Shown piece by piece: positions 1 to 13,800 of a DNA stretch of 64,000 bases (positions within the stretch are counted from its first letter, which is position 1; the number at the start of each line of letters is the position of its first letter). The stretch lies in contig CM072881.1 in assembly GCA_036937835.1 (NCBI GenBank), forward strand, positions 9,310,001 through 9,374,000. Reading direction: 5' to 3'. The notes beneath the pieces were generated by a model. That model saw nothing but the letters and a program-made list of their open reading frames with translations. It ran no database searches and had not been told where the DNA came from. This stretch comes from Pampus argenteus. Taxonomy: Eukaryota; Chordata; Actinopteri; Scombriformes; Stromateidae. Position numbers and translations under genes: made by a program.

Positions 1-3000
1 CCCCAGCTGAATGGTCTCTCTTGAGCCTGACTAAACCCTTCATGTTCTATTCAGCCCTGGTGGATGGATGCAGACGGCAGGACGAGCCCCTGGCAGCCTG
101 CTCCTCCTTAACAAGGCCTGAGAGCATAAGACAAAACGCCGCACTAGCTTTCTCTGTGAGAGTCGGGAGAGAATAACAAGGCCTTTCAGGAAGAAAGAAA
201 CGCACATTAATTAGACCTCCCGTCTGCACTTTCCCTCACCAGCTTAATGACCTCGAGGTCCATAAAGCAGGTGTTTATTTATCAGTGTCTGTGTGAGAAC
301 GGCTATGTTGCTGTCAGTGAAATGGAGGGTGAGACGGAGCTATAAATGCATGCATTAAAAAGGTCTGAATTTAGTGTGCATCTTAATTCTGCGCACAAGA
401 GGGTTTCCATGCATGCCAATGCATAAATGTTTACCAGACTGTAAGTGTATGCAGGGAGCAGGGATTTAATATCTGCTCCGACTTTACAGTCTTAGGATGA
501 ATTGAACTGATCAGGATTAACTTTAAACCAGGATCAAATCACTGTTCATCATATATTTATATTGCACCAAAACCTTCTTTAATATGTTTTATCCCTGTTA
601 TTATTTAATAGTTACATTTTGATAAACAATTAATACTCCTTTATCAAAGCTTTTCTATATCTACATTTGTGCATTTTTCAGCTTTTCTGTTGTTACATGA
701 CGATAGATGTTGGAATGATTTTAATTTAATTACACAGCAAACAGTCTTCTATTTAAAGGTCTACACATAGATGCATTGAAATGGCGTGAAACTTTTTTTC
801 AGGAAACAACAACAACAACAACAACAAGAAATGACCTCGTAAAATCTTAAGTAAACTAGTTGTCAAGGTGGGCCGGCGGTATTCAGCCACACAGCTTTCT
901 TAGATGGTTCTGTGTATAGCTTGCATGCTCACCTGGGCATCCAAGTGACACGAGGTGCTGTTCAGTGTCTCCCTCTGTTTTGTCCAATGTGTTGGGAAAT
1001 ATTCTGGCCATCTACTAACCTGAAAGCCACAAACACTTCAATTTATAAAAGGTTCAATGAAAAAACTAATTGAACAGAGTGAGAGAAGAGAAACACTTAG
1101 AGGAGAGCTTAACACAAGAGAGAATGAGACCTCAAACACAAGACTTCATGGAAGATTGTTAGTTCAAGGGAGGATAGCACAAATAAACTGGTCCTAGTCT
1201 GTGGAAAAACAATGAACCCCAAGCATACTGTCAATGTACAAGGCCTATTGTTCTCTTAGCTGGCCTAATCTTTTACAAATTACAGTAAAGACACCAAGTG
1301 CTTCATGGGATTTCTGGAACCTGTTAGCCTCAACTAATCGTGAGAATTAAAATAGATAATGCTTCACACAGTAGTGATTGTGCAATAGAGGGAATCACCC
1401 ACAAGATGAAAAAAAACGGCAGAAAAATTATTCAGGTCACTGAATGACATAGTTTTTTTTTTCGTTCAAACTGCTCCACTTAGAAGATCTCTCGGGGAGA
1501 TAAAACGGAAGAAGTGAGTAAAGGGGAAGGAAGGAGGTTGAAAAGGGGAGAGAATTACGAGGAGAAAGGTGAAAGTAAAAGGGGAAAATAATAGCAGTAG
1601 TTATTTTAAAAACTCTGCCAAGAATTGAACAGGATGAAGCCATTCTTTCAGCACCACTGCAAAATTACATCTCATACAGAGGGCAGATCAGTCTCTCCAG
1701 CATCAGTTGCAGTTTTTGATATTACATAGTATCATGGTGCCACTTCTTAATGAGTTGAGTACATGCTTTCTGAGCAGCAGCACACGATTTGTTTGGTTGT
1801 GGAAGGAGTAAGGTTGAATTGTGGAGAGACCCCTGGTGTCTAAACATGCAGGTGCAGACAAAACAGGTTCAGCTTTGCTTGCTCAAATCTGCAAAAAACA
1901 AACCAAAATGTATCTGACTAACCAGAGACAACATCCCACCTGAGTTAACCTGAAATAAGACAGAACTCGTCTCTCCAGCGCTTTAGTTAAGGATACAATA
2001 TATAATCACACCTAAACTGGTCCAGTCTTTATTGCCTGTATTTATGGTGCAGCCTCCACTTTTATGACCATCTGAGGCAAAGATAAATTTTGAACATAAC
2101 TTCATATCTCAGTTTGTGTGGTTGCACTTATTTCATTTTATGCCAAGTCAAAGATTATTTGGATTGCAAAAAACACTATTGCCTGTCTTTAAGCTGCTGC
2201 CGCCCTCTGTTGGTCTAAGCAGCTAGCACCACAAGTCACCGCTGAGAGGGGAAATAAATATATTTAAATCAATTAAATCAATTAAAGCGGCAACTGTTGT
2301 GCATAAAAGTGAACAGAGAGTACAGAAAGCACAAAATGACTTCAATTAGTGTTTTGTAGTTGTAGTGTAAAGTTTTGACATAAAAAAAAAAGAACACAAA
2401 GCAGAAGAAAGAAAAGCGTGTTCATGAGATGATCTTTCCTCGTTAAGGATAATTTTAGATTTCTCTGAAGAAATATAATTACTAGGAGTCTGAGGCAGCA
2501 GCTTGTGTTACTTGTATACTACAGATACCTAAGTCCTTTAGTATTAAAGGGGCAAAGGTTAAAGTTGGGATTAGCGCTAAATGTAGCATTCTTCAAGAGC
2601 AATATATCAGTGTCAACTGACTGCTTGTGGTCAACATGTTACATGTTAACTGTAAATAAGTTTAGTTAAAAAAGTATGAGAAATATAGTTTTACAGCTCT
2701 ATTGTTGTACTATTAGTTAGAATATAAAAGCTCTTTTTTAATTAAAGAAGGCCCGTTGACTTGCTTGATTTCCTTTCAACTGGGCTCTTATATTAAAAAG
2801 AAAAAAACCCCTTTTCAATTGTTCAAAAACACGGTGTCATCTTGCACCATGAGAGACGATGACGATGGCATACAAATGCTTCTATTACAGTGATCTCTGT
2901 CGGTTTGACTGACAGCTCACAGGTGCTCTGAGAGACCAGCGTCCAATGAGAAGGCCTGTCATGTGAGAGGTGGTTTGACAGCTGACATTGTGGAAGTTAT

Positions 3001-5496
3001 TACCTGCACTGACTAAATACTGAGATGAGGGAATGTGTTTCGGAGCGGGAATGGTAACGTTAACAAAGAGCGCCTTGGTGTAAGGGGAAAATCTCCGTTG
3101 GCGTGGCTGTGCAACAGTCGGCGGAGCACTTGGCCGTTGACACCTGCTCACACATCCAAGTGTTGTCACAACTGTCAAAACACACACACACACACATATA
3201 TTGTCCACAGAGTGCACACTCACACCCCAGCTGGCCCGAGGACAAGTGTATTAAAACCACTAGTGTGTCAATGGCTTGTTCTCACTTTCTGTTGTCCCGA
3301 CATGACACACTGTTAGTTTAGTGCAGGTCTAATCGCCGAGACATAAACAGTTTTATCTGTGACAGGGGAATGGACAGCTGGAATAAATGATATACAGCTT
3401 AAGGGCACAACTGACATTTCATTTTAAAGCTATACTGATGACATATGTAATTATATAATAAGGTGGGGGAAAATAACTGTACAGGAGGTCAAATAAAATA
3501 TAACGTGAACTTTAAAAAATAAAAAAAAATCTCCTGAGTAAATATATTTGAGCACTGGCACCAAATGTATATATTCTGCATGTTACTAAATTATTATTCA
3601 TGGTGAAGATTTTGTGGTATTTTAATATATTTAGTTTTTTACTACTTGATGTTTGGGGTGCAAGATAGTCTCTAGTTTAGAAAATACACATGTGTGTATG
3701 TATAATCTATATATGAAAAACAAAGAATTGTGTAAAGAATCTGGAAAATTGTTAGATGTAATTATAGAAGTGTAAAAATACAGCAGAAAAAGAAAATATC
3801 TAATCTAAAACCATCACCTCATAGACCCTATTTCTTTTATCACCTGAGCAAATAAAACAGATCTGACTCAATTTAAGCTTATCTGGATTAAAGCCTGAAT
3901 AAATGACTTTACAGCCCACAAATCAAAGTAACTCAGAAAGAATGCTTTTAACAGAGCACAATGTGATCGTGTGCTAGGATAGTTTGGGACCCTTTGACAA
4001 CTGATCCACAGTACTGATACAGAGTACACTGAGGCCTTCAGTAGTGAAATGGAGGGTGACGTTACCCAGAATGCTTTGGGCCAGAGGCACGACATGACTT
4101 GAGAGGGTTTTAGGCAGCTAAAATTACAAACTGGCATCAGATAAATTTAGAGGCACAACTCTAAAAGACTCTTGACAGGATGGTGTAGCTGTCTTCTGTA
4201 AATACATGTGTAATATAACTCCCACTCAACTCTTTCCAACTTCTGACAAATAAACCAGCATTGGGTTAAACATTATGTAAGATGAATACTAACAAAAAAA
4301 ACCCTGAAAACTAATGCTGTGATGGAAGCAGAAGAGAATGACTGCATGAGGATACTACACTTGAATCAATAATACTACGTAAAAACATTTTTTGCACTTT
4401 TGAATAATAATAATATTAATATAAGGCTGCGCCTAATGGATATTTGTACTAACAACTAATCAGAATTTTTTTTAATTATAGATTATTTCATCCATATTTA
4501 TTAATTTTACTGTTATGTTGTAAAAATGTTGACATTTGAGAAACTTGTGTCATCAAATGCTTTCCATTAAAAATAGCATCAAAACTGAATCATCAAATCA
4601 GGTGTCAAAATAGCTGGCAGTTAATATTTTGCCATCGACTAATCGACTGATCAGTTCTGCGTGAGCCACACCACAAAGACACAAAACCTTAAAATAAATA
4701 AATAAATAATTAAAATAAATAAATAAATAAACAAACACAGGGGACTAAAATTGTGTCTGGGGCCATTTAGAGCAATCATTGGTCCGCTGTAAATGATGCC
4801 CAATTATAAAACACAGGGAGTGTAATTAAATGCTCTGGTCTCATTATACTGATTACTTGGTTGAGCAGAGCTCGGGTGATCCAGGCAGCGTGGAGGACGT
4901 CCCTCTGTCGGCGGGAGGAGGGAGTGGTCTAACCGGGGGAGAAGTCAGAGCTGGGCTGCTGCTGCTGCTGCTTTTCCAGCACCGTTTCCTAAACGCAGCC
5001 AAAGACAATAACACGTCACAAAAAAAATTGTAAAATAAATAAACAACAACAACGGGCTAGTAGCAAAATACCCAAATATGTTAAAACATGCTGAAGGCTA
5101 TTCTTGATACACATGTCCCTAATAGTAGTCGTAAACAAAAGGCGTGTTGCTCATGTGTATTTATACTGCAAGCACTGCATAGTCTAATTACCTCCCTCCC
5201 TCTTTCACTCACTCCAGCTCTCCTCACCTCCTCTCTCACTCACTCACTCACTCACTCACTCACTCCTTCACCCTTTCATCTATGTATCTCTTTTCTAAGC
5301 ACTTGTAAAAACTGGTTAATATGAAACCCTCCTCTCTCTACCTCTTTCCTTACTCACCCTCTCACAAACTCACCCTCTCACTGCCTCTTTAGCCTAACTG
5401 GCTGTGCCGCATGGAGAGAGAGAGAGAGAGAGAAAAAGAAACTCATTCAGTCACTCCATCTCTTCCCTCCCTCACCCCACGTTTCAAACCCTCCAT

Positions 5497-5567
<71 letters not shown>

Positions 5568-6900
5568 ACCCCAAAACACTCAGTTTATAAAGTCACTATC
5601 GGAGGACACAGGTGAAAGATGCACTGTGATTTTCCTCACTGCAACTTATTGTTTTTTAATTATTAAGATTTTTTTTATCGGCTGCAATATACAGAATAGG
5701 CAGGTGAGACATATCGGTAATTAAGCAACATGTTATTTGAACATCAGATAGATAGATAGATATATACTTCATTCCTTCAAAATGGACAGTATCCTACCGT
5801 AGTCTATTTCACTGTTTCTAACAAACAACCTGGTGGTCCGGTGTTGTTTTTGCACCACTGACTATGATGTGAATGGAGGGCAGGGATTTGATATTTATAT
5901 TATAAAAAAATAAAAAATGAAAAAATGAAATGTCAAATTATTGAGACAAACAAAAGTGGGAGAGAATCACTACTCCAGTGGCTGTGACTTTTATATAGGA
6001 ATCAAAATGGCGTTGCAGGGAGGGACATGAGTCCTGATATTAAAATAAGAAAAAAATAAAGGAGAATTAAAGTAAAGTTTGTGTTTCGGGGGGGATTATT
6101 ACTGTTATGAACAGGCACCGCAGACCCTCATTAAAAAAAATGAGGAATGCCAAATATCAAACCTGTTATTGGCTGTGGTCTGATGCGCCAGTTCCTGAAC
6201 AAAAGAAAAGCATCACTTCGCCCTATATTGAAGGACTTTGACTTGGGCTGCAGCCTCCTTTGCGGCTGGACTCACATCTGGCCACACAGCCGTCAGTTAC
6301 ACCTCTGTCACAGACATTATTATCCGCTTTGTGACCCGGTATCACGAACCCTGATCTTTGGTTGTGTTGGCAACTTTCCTGACAATGGAGCTCGAGTGGC
6401 GTCTGCCATAGTGACAGTTATAACCAAGTCTGTCCAAAAAAAACAGCCGACACAGCAAACCCGTCCGGCGCATTACGACACATATAAACCCGTATTATCA
6501 TCACAGGTGTCACCCTTAACTTACACACGGTGACATTTCATTTATAGGAGGTTTAACAGTAAATAATCTCGACCACGTCACGTAAAGTCAATGGCCGGAC
6601 TGTGTTAGTTGGGAAAATGTATCTATGTATTAAAAGCGAAAACGGAATCGTGCACTGGCCGAACCGCGTGCATCCGTTTAACCATAGATTCAATATCGAT
6701 ATGCATGAGGAGATTTCCCTCCAGGTTCCGTCTGTTTGGGTCAATTTAATGCGAATTGTGCAAAATTGTTCACAGCGCGTATTACTTCCAGCTGGTTTTC
6801 CCGGAATAAAAGTTGTTCGTCGGCGCCGACGGAGGAGAACAAGCGTGTCCCCGTGAAGCCCAATGTCTCTGCTATCAGCCCGTAGTGTTTAGTGTGTCGG
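1..6900. other. Intergenic, no gene recognised
   Basis: No open frame here resembles a known protein or has convincing splice sites. The stretch is AT-rich fish-type sequence with simple repeats: an AATA-rich run near 4690-4735, a CACT run near 5230-5265, GA runs near 5415-5435, and a CA then GA tract at about 5500-5567. A GC-richer island at about 4860-5000 and the sequence just before it could be regulatory, but nothing proves this. The open frame at 6147-6533 has no family resemblance and looks like chance. Confidence 0.7.
5500..5567. repeat. CA/GA compound microsatellite
   Basis: An uninterrupted run of CA dinucleotides passes directly into GA dinucleotides. Shorter GA and CACT runs lie within the previous 300 bases, so the 5.2-5.6 kb interval is a cluster of simple repeats. 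Confidence 0.95.
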
Positions 6901-6945
6901 TAGCCCGCCGTGGTTTGTACATTTGTCAGGAGTTGGAGGATGAAG

Positions 6946-7023
6946 AAACACAAACGGGACGGCGCCAGTTCCATGGAGTCCGCTAGATCAGCTGCTGGCA
7001 GTTGGTGTTCTCAATCACGTCCG
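6946..7023 (+). promoter_or_regulatory. H1.0 promoter motifs: H1 box and H4 box
   Basis: AAACACAAA at 6946-6954 is an exact linker-histone H1 box. About 50 bases downstream, 7007-7023 reads TTCTCAATCACGTCCG, close to the histone H4 promoter element (TTTTCAATCTGGTCCG). In vertebrate H1.0 and avian H5 genes an H4-type box takes the place of the CCAAT box found in replication-dependent H1 genes. The pairing therefore supports assignment of the downstream gene to the H1.0 class. I did not find a clear TATA box; transcription probably starts between about 7050 and 7120. Confidence 0.75.
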
Positions 7024-7327
7024 CAGATAGGCTTCATAGGCTCACTGTTGCGCCTGTGGAGTAAGACACTTAAGTGATCCCGTATCCTGACGCGACACTT
7101 TGTGTGTAGACAATTAAAACTATTTTTTTTGTTTTTTGGACTCGATAAGCTGTACATTTGGTATTGTTTTATCAACTGGGGAAAAAGCTTTTTATTTCTA
7201 ACCGAGCATCTATTTTGTTGTTTCTGACGCTCCGCTGCACCGGGTGAAATTACACCTCCAGGAGTTTCTCTTGGTTTTTTTTGTTTTTTTTCTCTCTTTA
7301 CTGTCAACTTGCTCAAAAAGAGTCACC

Positions 7328-7915
7328 ATGGCAGAGACGTCGGCATCTCCGGCCAGAGCCAAAAAGGCAGCAAAGCCCAAGAAACCTGCTTCTCATCCCA
7401 AGTACTCTGACATGATTAAAGCGGCCATCGTTCACGACGCCAGCCGGAGTGGAGCGTCCCGTCAGTCCATCCAGAAGTACGTCAGGAAAAACTACAAGGT
7501 GGGCGACAACGCTGATGTTCAGATTAAAATGGCCCTGAAGAGGCTGGTGGCATCCGGGATGCTGCGCCACACCAAAGGCATCGGCGCGTCCGGATCCTTC
7601 AGGCTGACCAAACCTGAAGACTCCAAAAAGTCCACCAAGGCAGTGGTGTCTGCCAAGCCCAAGAAGGCAGCCAAGCCGGTTAAACCCAAGAAGGCTGCCA
7701 AGCCCAAGAAAGTGTCCAAGACGCCGGAAAAACCCAAGAAAGCAGCCGCAAAGAAAGTGAAGAAGGTCGTGAAAAAGGCGACACCGGTCAAAGCCAAAAA
7801 GGCGCCAGCAAAGAAAGCCAAGGCAGCCAAGCCCAAGGCAAAACCAGCGAAGAAGGCAGCCAAGCCCAAGGCAAAGACACCCAAAAAGGCAGCCAAAACT
7901 GCGAAGAAGAAGTGA
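7328..7915 (+). CDS. h1-0: Linker histone H1.0 (replacement H1)
   Basis: Encodes a 195-residue linker histone that binds nucleosomal dyad and linker DNA and compacts chromatin, mainly in differentiated cells. The frame is open further upstream, but the ATG at 7328 sits in a good Kozak context (CACCATGG) and gives the normal H1.0 length (human 194). Residues 1-22 are a basic, Ala/Pro/Lys-rich head. Residues about 23-95 form the winged-helix globular domain, with HPKYSDMIKAAI, SRQSIQKYV, NADVQIKMALKRLV and the GASGSFRL end. The remaining ~100 residues are a Lys/Ala/Pro tail with KPKKAAKP-type repeats. The gene is a single exon. No histone-type 3' stem-loop is visible downstream, but a polyadenylation signal is, as expected for a replication-independent H1. 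The open frames on the opposite strand are compositional shadows of the lysine-rich tail. Confidence 0.95.
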   Translation: MAETSASPARAKKAAKPKKPASHPKYSDMIKAAIVHDASRSGASRQSIQKYVRKNYKVGDNADVQIKMALKRLVASGMLRHTKGIGASGSFRLTKPEDSKKSTKAVVSAKPKKAAKPVKPKKAAKPKKVSKTPEKPKKAAAKKVKKVVKKATPVKAKKAPAKKAKAAKPKAKPAKKAAKPKAKTPKKAAKTAKKK

Positions 7916-8452
7916 AGGACACTTTAAGACAAAGTCACTGTAAATACTCAAGGACATGTTTTCGTATATGTATTATTTTTGTAAAGTCTCATGCAAACTT
8001 ATGGTGTTTTTTTAACCAGTAGTTTCCTCTCAGTTGCACTATAGCCTAAAGATGCTGTAGAGATAATTGTAAGCATTTTTATTTGGCGTTAAAAATAATA
8101 ATAATAATAATACTGTTGATTTCTGTCTGATCCTTGGATACATATAGGGTCTCGATGAAAAGGAAAACCCGTGTATATATATATATATATATAGGCCTAC
8201 AGTTTGACTATTGAATAGTTATTGTTAGTGCACGAGGTCATCATACTGAAAATACAAACGCTTCAATGGTGAGCATTGTTGAACCTGTACAACGTATGGA
8301 CCACCGGTGGACGTCAGCAAGGTTTTCATAAAGGCTCTATTTGTTGTCATTCAGGCTCCATTCTGTATATTTTTTCTCATGTTCAAAAGACTCATAATAT
8401 ACAAACATCCCCGATGTGTTGTCACTTTTGAAGACTGTTTATACTGCAATTC

Positions 8453-8458
8453 AATAAA
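8453..8458 (+). terminator. Polyadenylation signal for h1-0
   Basis: AATAAA lies about 540 bases after the h1-0 stop codon and is the first canonical signal downstream. The intervening 3' UTR is AT-rich, with a TA microsatellite near 8170-8195. Confidence 0.65.
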
Positions 8459-8469
8459 AAAACAAAACT

Positions 8470-9620
8470 TTGTCATCTTCTACAGAACGTGTTGGTCAAC
8501 TTACTGCAACTTAATACACCTACTGTGAATCTGTTAAACAGACCAAATACACGCCAGGATGTTGCAGACAAAGCCCACCTATGGAGGGTCCAATGAAATG
8601 ATTGGTGGACATTTAATATATAATAATCTAGTGACTAAATTATAATGTGGCAACATCCAGCTGTTACATTTTAAAGGTACTCTATGAAAATAACACTACA
8701 CAAGTCACAAGAAAAGTTCTAATTAAATTAACTTGTAATTGATTTTCCAGCTAATTTGGGGGCAGATAAAAGGCTTTGTAGGACAATATAGTGTTTTAGA
8801 GAAAAACCCTGTGCATCTTAGTAATGATTTGGAACAAAATGTGCATGTACCCAAGAGAATAAGTCCATATTTAACACAAGGATACGAGCTCAATTCACTG
8901 TTAAATTAATTAAAAGCCTCTTCCCTGAAAACTGACCAGTCAACTTACATTCACTACTTTTGTCTCCTGGATGTCCCACATGAAACTACAACCCCTCACA
9001 TCATCTTGCTTCTTCAGGGCACTCGGTGCTTACTGCCCTGCCTCTCACCTGCCATTATGCAACACTGCCATCTTGTGGTGAACAGGCGTCTCCTCTTGCC
9101 AGCAGTTAGGTCAGAGTAGCAGCAGCTGACACGCTGGAGTCAAGCTGAGGAAAATCAAGATTACATACAAATTACCCCCTGCATGCTCTCATTATTATCT
9201 TTTAAAAAGGGGTGCAAACATCATCAAACTAACCTTGTCAGACAGCTTTCGGGGCTGAATGATCAAAGCGTCCAGACACGCTTATAAAGATGCTGTGTGT
9301 AAAAAGGGTAGGTGGTGCTTAAAAACAAAATGCAGCGTTAATTTTGACAGCACAGCATAATGCTCACTTTGGAAAGATCTTAAAGTAGACCTCTGGTAAA
9401 CCGTATACACTCAAAGTACCACAGAGATTTAAAAAAAACCAAATCTGACTTAAGTGTATAACTGTACTATTATTATTATTACAGGGTTTAGATGGAAAGA
9501 AAAAAAAAGCACCAACTGTCAAACATATTAAAGCACAGCATTCATAACATATCGCACATATCTTTCATCCCAACAATCATAACGTCCTTTTGGGTAAAGT
9601 CCCCACCCAGTCTGGTCTGG
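8470..9620. other. Intergenic spacer between h1-0 and rhot2 3' ends
   Basis: The two genes converge here. I see no coding exon, RNA gene or mobile element in this interval, only AT-rich sequence. Confidence 0.6.
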
Positions 9621-9623
9621 TCT

Positions 9624-9629
9624 TTTATT
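9624..9629 (-). terminator. Candidate polyadenylation signal for rhot2
   Basis: AATAAA on the - strand, about 1.24 kb beyond the rhot2 stop. It would give a long 3' UTR covering about 9.6-10.87 kb, in which I see no other gene. An earlier non-canonical signal is possible. Confidence 0.45.
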
Positions 9630-10871
9630 GAGCGTCTAAAATCAGTTCACTTTCAGTAAGAAAAAACAGCCATATTTTCAAAGTCTCATATGTGTGGTCT
9701 GCAGCAACAGCAGGTCTGCAGCTAAATAAAGCAACAAAAACAGACATTAACATGAATGTTTCATGTTGGAAAACAATACAATGGCAGATTACGTACTGTA
9801 CCATGATCAAAGTGTATGCACAGTGGCAGGTGTATGTGAATAGGAAAAGAAAAAAAAAAAAAAAAGCACCAAACTATTTCAGTCTCAGTTAAAATGAATT
9901 CAATTTCAATATGAACAGACAAACTAAGTAGAAGCAGAGATAACATTTTTGACCAGATTTTTCTTTTAACATTTTATAATTTGTAAAGTTTGCCTGGCCT
10001 CCTTTCACAGGAGGAAATATTTATTCCTGCAGATGCATTCCACATTAAAGCAATTTTCTTCATGCACAAAGAGAAATCTCATGTCAGTGGAAGCCATACT
10101 GCTAAAAAACATCTGAATAAGATTTAAGATAATTAAAATCATTCATTTTTCGGCAAAATGGTTTTTGCCTAAGGGTCAAATAACATGCTACGACTACTCG
10201 CTGCTGCTAAACGCTGGAGTTATTTGGCAAACCAGATATGAACATCTTGTATGTGTGGTAGCTTGGTTAAAATGAAACACGTTTTTTCATTTGAAGCGTT
10301 CCAGCAAGAGAGTCAGCCATGGTCGCTCAGGATAACTTCTCTGCTAAAAAAAAAATGCTTCATGCCCTTTGGCTGTTCAGCCGAGTCAATTTGGCATTTT
10401 TTTAAATTCCAGCTCAAGAAACACTGCATGTATACAAAAACTCTTCAATCTCACCATTAACACTTAACATATGAATGTGGGGGGAAGAAATGGACTTGAC
10501 AAATGTTTTCCTGCATGTCTTCCATTTTGATAAAGCGCCTCTTTGAACATCAGCAGTGGCAGTTCTTCATGCGTCAATGCATTGAGCACAGACAGGCTAA
10601 CTGCTTAGCCTGGTTAGACAGCGTAAGGCAGAAAAAGCTGGGCCTTGTAGAGAGGGGAATAATATGATCACTAACGCCAAACTGCAGGACAAACTGAGGA
10701 AGTCTGAAAAATGACAAGCTCAGAGAGCGAGTCCTGTGGGAGAGTGTCCTGTGGGCCTTCACGGTGAAAAGGACTTGGTGTAGCTCAGGCTGTGTTGGTT
10801 CTGGTCTCGGCGGTTTGGTCTTGATGGAAAAAAAAAACAAAACAAAAAAAAAAAAAAAAAACCTCAGCTGG

Positions 10872-13800
10872 TCATTTCAGTCTGGCGACGGCTCTGTAGA
10901 TAGCAAATCCCAGAACTGCAACCACAGCCGAGCCCAATGCTACTCTCAGCCAGAATGATGAGTTGCTCATGTCTGAACCATTCAGGTGTCTGGAGATTGG
11001 ATTAGAAGAAACATCACTATGGGTCAGTCACACAAAACATTGTACAGTTACTACCATTAGCGCTAAAAATATCTAGCAGTCTCTCATCTTTACATAACAC
11101 ATTATGATAATACAGTATATTGTTCTCCTATATCTGATCATCATATTATCTAGATCATTAGGTTTTTCTACGTAGAACGTACGGGTACATTGCTGCCCAG
11201 GCAAGTTTGGTGTAGATGGTCTTGTTGGTGGAGTCGAGGAACAGGTTGGAGAAGGGCAGAGGTGGAGGCAGTCGGTGTTTATAACAGAACTCTGCTGGAG
11301 TCATCCCGTGGAACTGCTTGACCTCAGCAAGGTCCTGCTTGGAGGCAACTAGCACACACGGGATGTTGCTCTCCATGTAATGTTGCTAAGTAGAGAAACA
11401 GAATAAGAAGCAAAAAAAATTAAAAAAAATTTGTTTTGGTAATGTGATATGAATGTATCAAACATGTTAGAGAGGTTATTATCTGGCAGAGAACTACATT
11501 AAAACGTTGTTATATAAGCAGACGACCCACCTTTAAGAAATGATACTGAATTTGGAAGAAGTGGTTCAAATCTTTTATAAACCTTTTGGCAGATGGAAGT
11601 TTTGAATCTAACAAATTATCACTTTTTTTTAATGAATGTTATTTTCAGAAGAGATTTACTCAAGAAAGAGTATAGAAACTCCACACCACTAACTCTCTTC
11701 AATCTTGGCAGGTAATGCAGGTAGCCTGCCTTCACCTGTTTAATAACAGCAGACCAGTATTTCCAGATCAAGCTGTTGCTTTACCAGAAGGAACATAAAT
11801 AAACTGATGGGGTTTTTGGAGCTCATGTTATTTCAGTGCACTGTCATTGGGATTCATTTGATTTGTAAGAGATTGGCTCATGTAACCACAGCTACACAAA
11901 TTGAGCACCATGAAAAGAAACGTATATTTTGAAAGGAAACAAATTAAGTCTTCTTTTTTTTCCAAGTCTGGGGAATTTGCTTTAATGTAATTACGAAAAT
12001 GAATCATACCACCAAAGGTAGCAACATGAGTTTGGATATTGCAACCCATAAAGGCTGACTGTGTGAACACCAGCAGTTTAAAAGGAGATGGGCTATCTAC
12101 GTGATTGCCACTAACTAAAAAAATGTGAATGTGAATATGATGAAATGAACAGTGGTATTATACTTAAATATAACACAACTGAATGTTTCTCTTAACTTCA
12201 GCTGTGACTGACCTTGTATATACTGGCACAATAGTTGAAGGAATGTGGGTCACTAGTGTCATACATGAGACAAGCAACATCACAGGAAGCGTCTGAGGCC
12301 TTCAGGAACTCAGCCTCCACATCCACCTCATTGAGCTGCACAGGGAAGAGAAGAGTGTGGTAATCAGGCTTTATTCATGGTCAAAGATTAAAGGTCAGAA
12401 TTAAGAGCAGGATGGGAGCTACTTACGATAAGGTACTTCTCTTGGTTGCTGACTTGGACTGTGTTTATGGCATAGGGGGTGAAGGCACTGCTTGATTTTC
12501 CGATATTCTGTAGAAGCCAAGAAGACATTAAATAATGGGGAAACGGTCACATCTCAGCGTCATCAGAGTAGATGGTGGAGAATAGTGCAAGATTATCACA
12601 GTGTAATAATGCACATTTGACACTTTCAGCCCCCGACTAGCAGATGGTGCCATACCGCAACGTGGCGGCCCACAAAAGCTTGGAGGAAGGCCGTTTTGCC
12701 CGTCCCCCGCGGTCCGATCACCTTGCAGAGAAACACCGACCGCTGTGTCTGGCGCTTCTCCAGGTCCACCTCTTTCTCTCGTGTCACTGCACATACAAAA
12801 CAAGCGTACATGCACAATATAAACACAATGCACAAACACATGAGGCTACCACTGCAACGACCCAGCCGAACCCTTTCTTACCTAATGAAATGGTAAAATT
12901 GAAAAAAAATCTGATTTTCAAATTTGTTACCATTTAACGTGAAAGTGAGAAAACTCATGTACACATACTACACTGACCAGTAGATACTCTTTGTTGGCTA
13001 GTGTATATTACTATTGCCCTGTAGAGGGAGACCTACATCATCAGTAAAAAAAAAAAAAAAAGCAGAGGATCTACTTCCTGAACCTGCTGAGAAAGTTTTA
13101 TCAGCCACATGAGGTTTTATTCAAATAATTTCACTTTAAAATAAGCCAACTCTTCAACTCAGAGAAATATACAGGAACTATAGATCATAAGACATACAGT
13201 CACAAAAATGTAAAGGTCAAAACAAGTCTTGGATTCTTACTACTAACAGCACAAATGCTATAAAGTTTGACCTGAGCTTACTTCCACAGGAAAAAAAAAA
13301 AAGAAAAAAGAAGAGGTTTATCCACTGTACAGTAGCCATTTTAGGACATCTAGGATTAAGCTTATCTGGCACGGCTCCATAATGCCAGACATGACTCAAA
13401 TACTATCAGTCTAAACTGTACTTTGTCACCCCCAGAGCCTGTGGCATTGGTAAAAAGTTCATCAAATCACCAAAGTCTTACGAGTTATCCTCTTGAAGTA
13501 ATGAAGATCTGAACTCATTTCTGTGACAATCCATCACAGTTCACTCTGTGAGGGACTGACCAACAATGAATGTACAAGTAACAGCTCCTCCTATGAGCTG
13601 TTACCCAGACATGACTGATTTATGTAAAGTATAATTTAAAATTAGACGCATTATTATTAATTATTCATTCACTTCATTCATTCACTATTCTTTGATTTAA
13701 TGCTCACAGGAAACACAGAAGAACAGAACAGTGTGCTTAACTTGGAGACTGGGATTAAAGTGATTGAGGAGGATGTGTCCATGTTCCATGCTGCTGGTGC

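Noticed and set aside
6147..6533. 128-codon + strand open frame upstream of h1-0
   Set aside because: No family resemblance, no supporting splice or promoter context, and composition like the surrounding non-coding DNA.
7244..7327. Upstream in-frame ATG extending h1-0 by 28 codons
   Set aside because: The extension (MKLHLQEFLLVFFVFFLSLL...) is a hydrophobic run from a T-rich 5' UTR, has no place in a histone, and the ATG at 7328 has the better Kozak context and the normal H1.0 length.
7313..7957. Long - strand open frames opposite h1-0
   Set aside because: Antisense shadows caused by the lysine-rich (AAG) codon composition of the histone tail; Leu/Phe/Gly/Cys-rich nonsense proteins.
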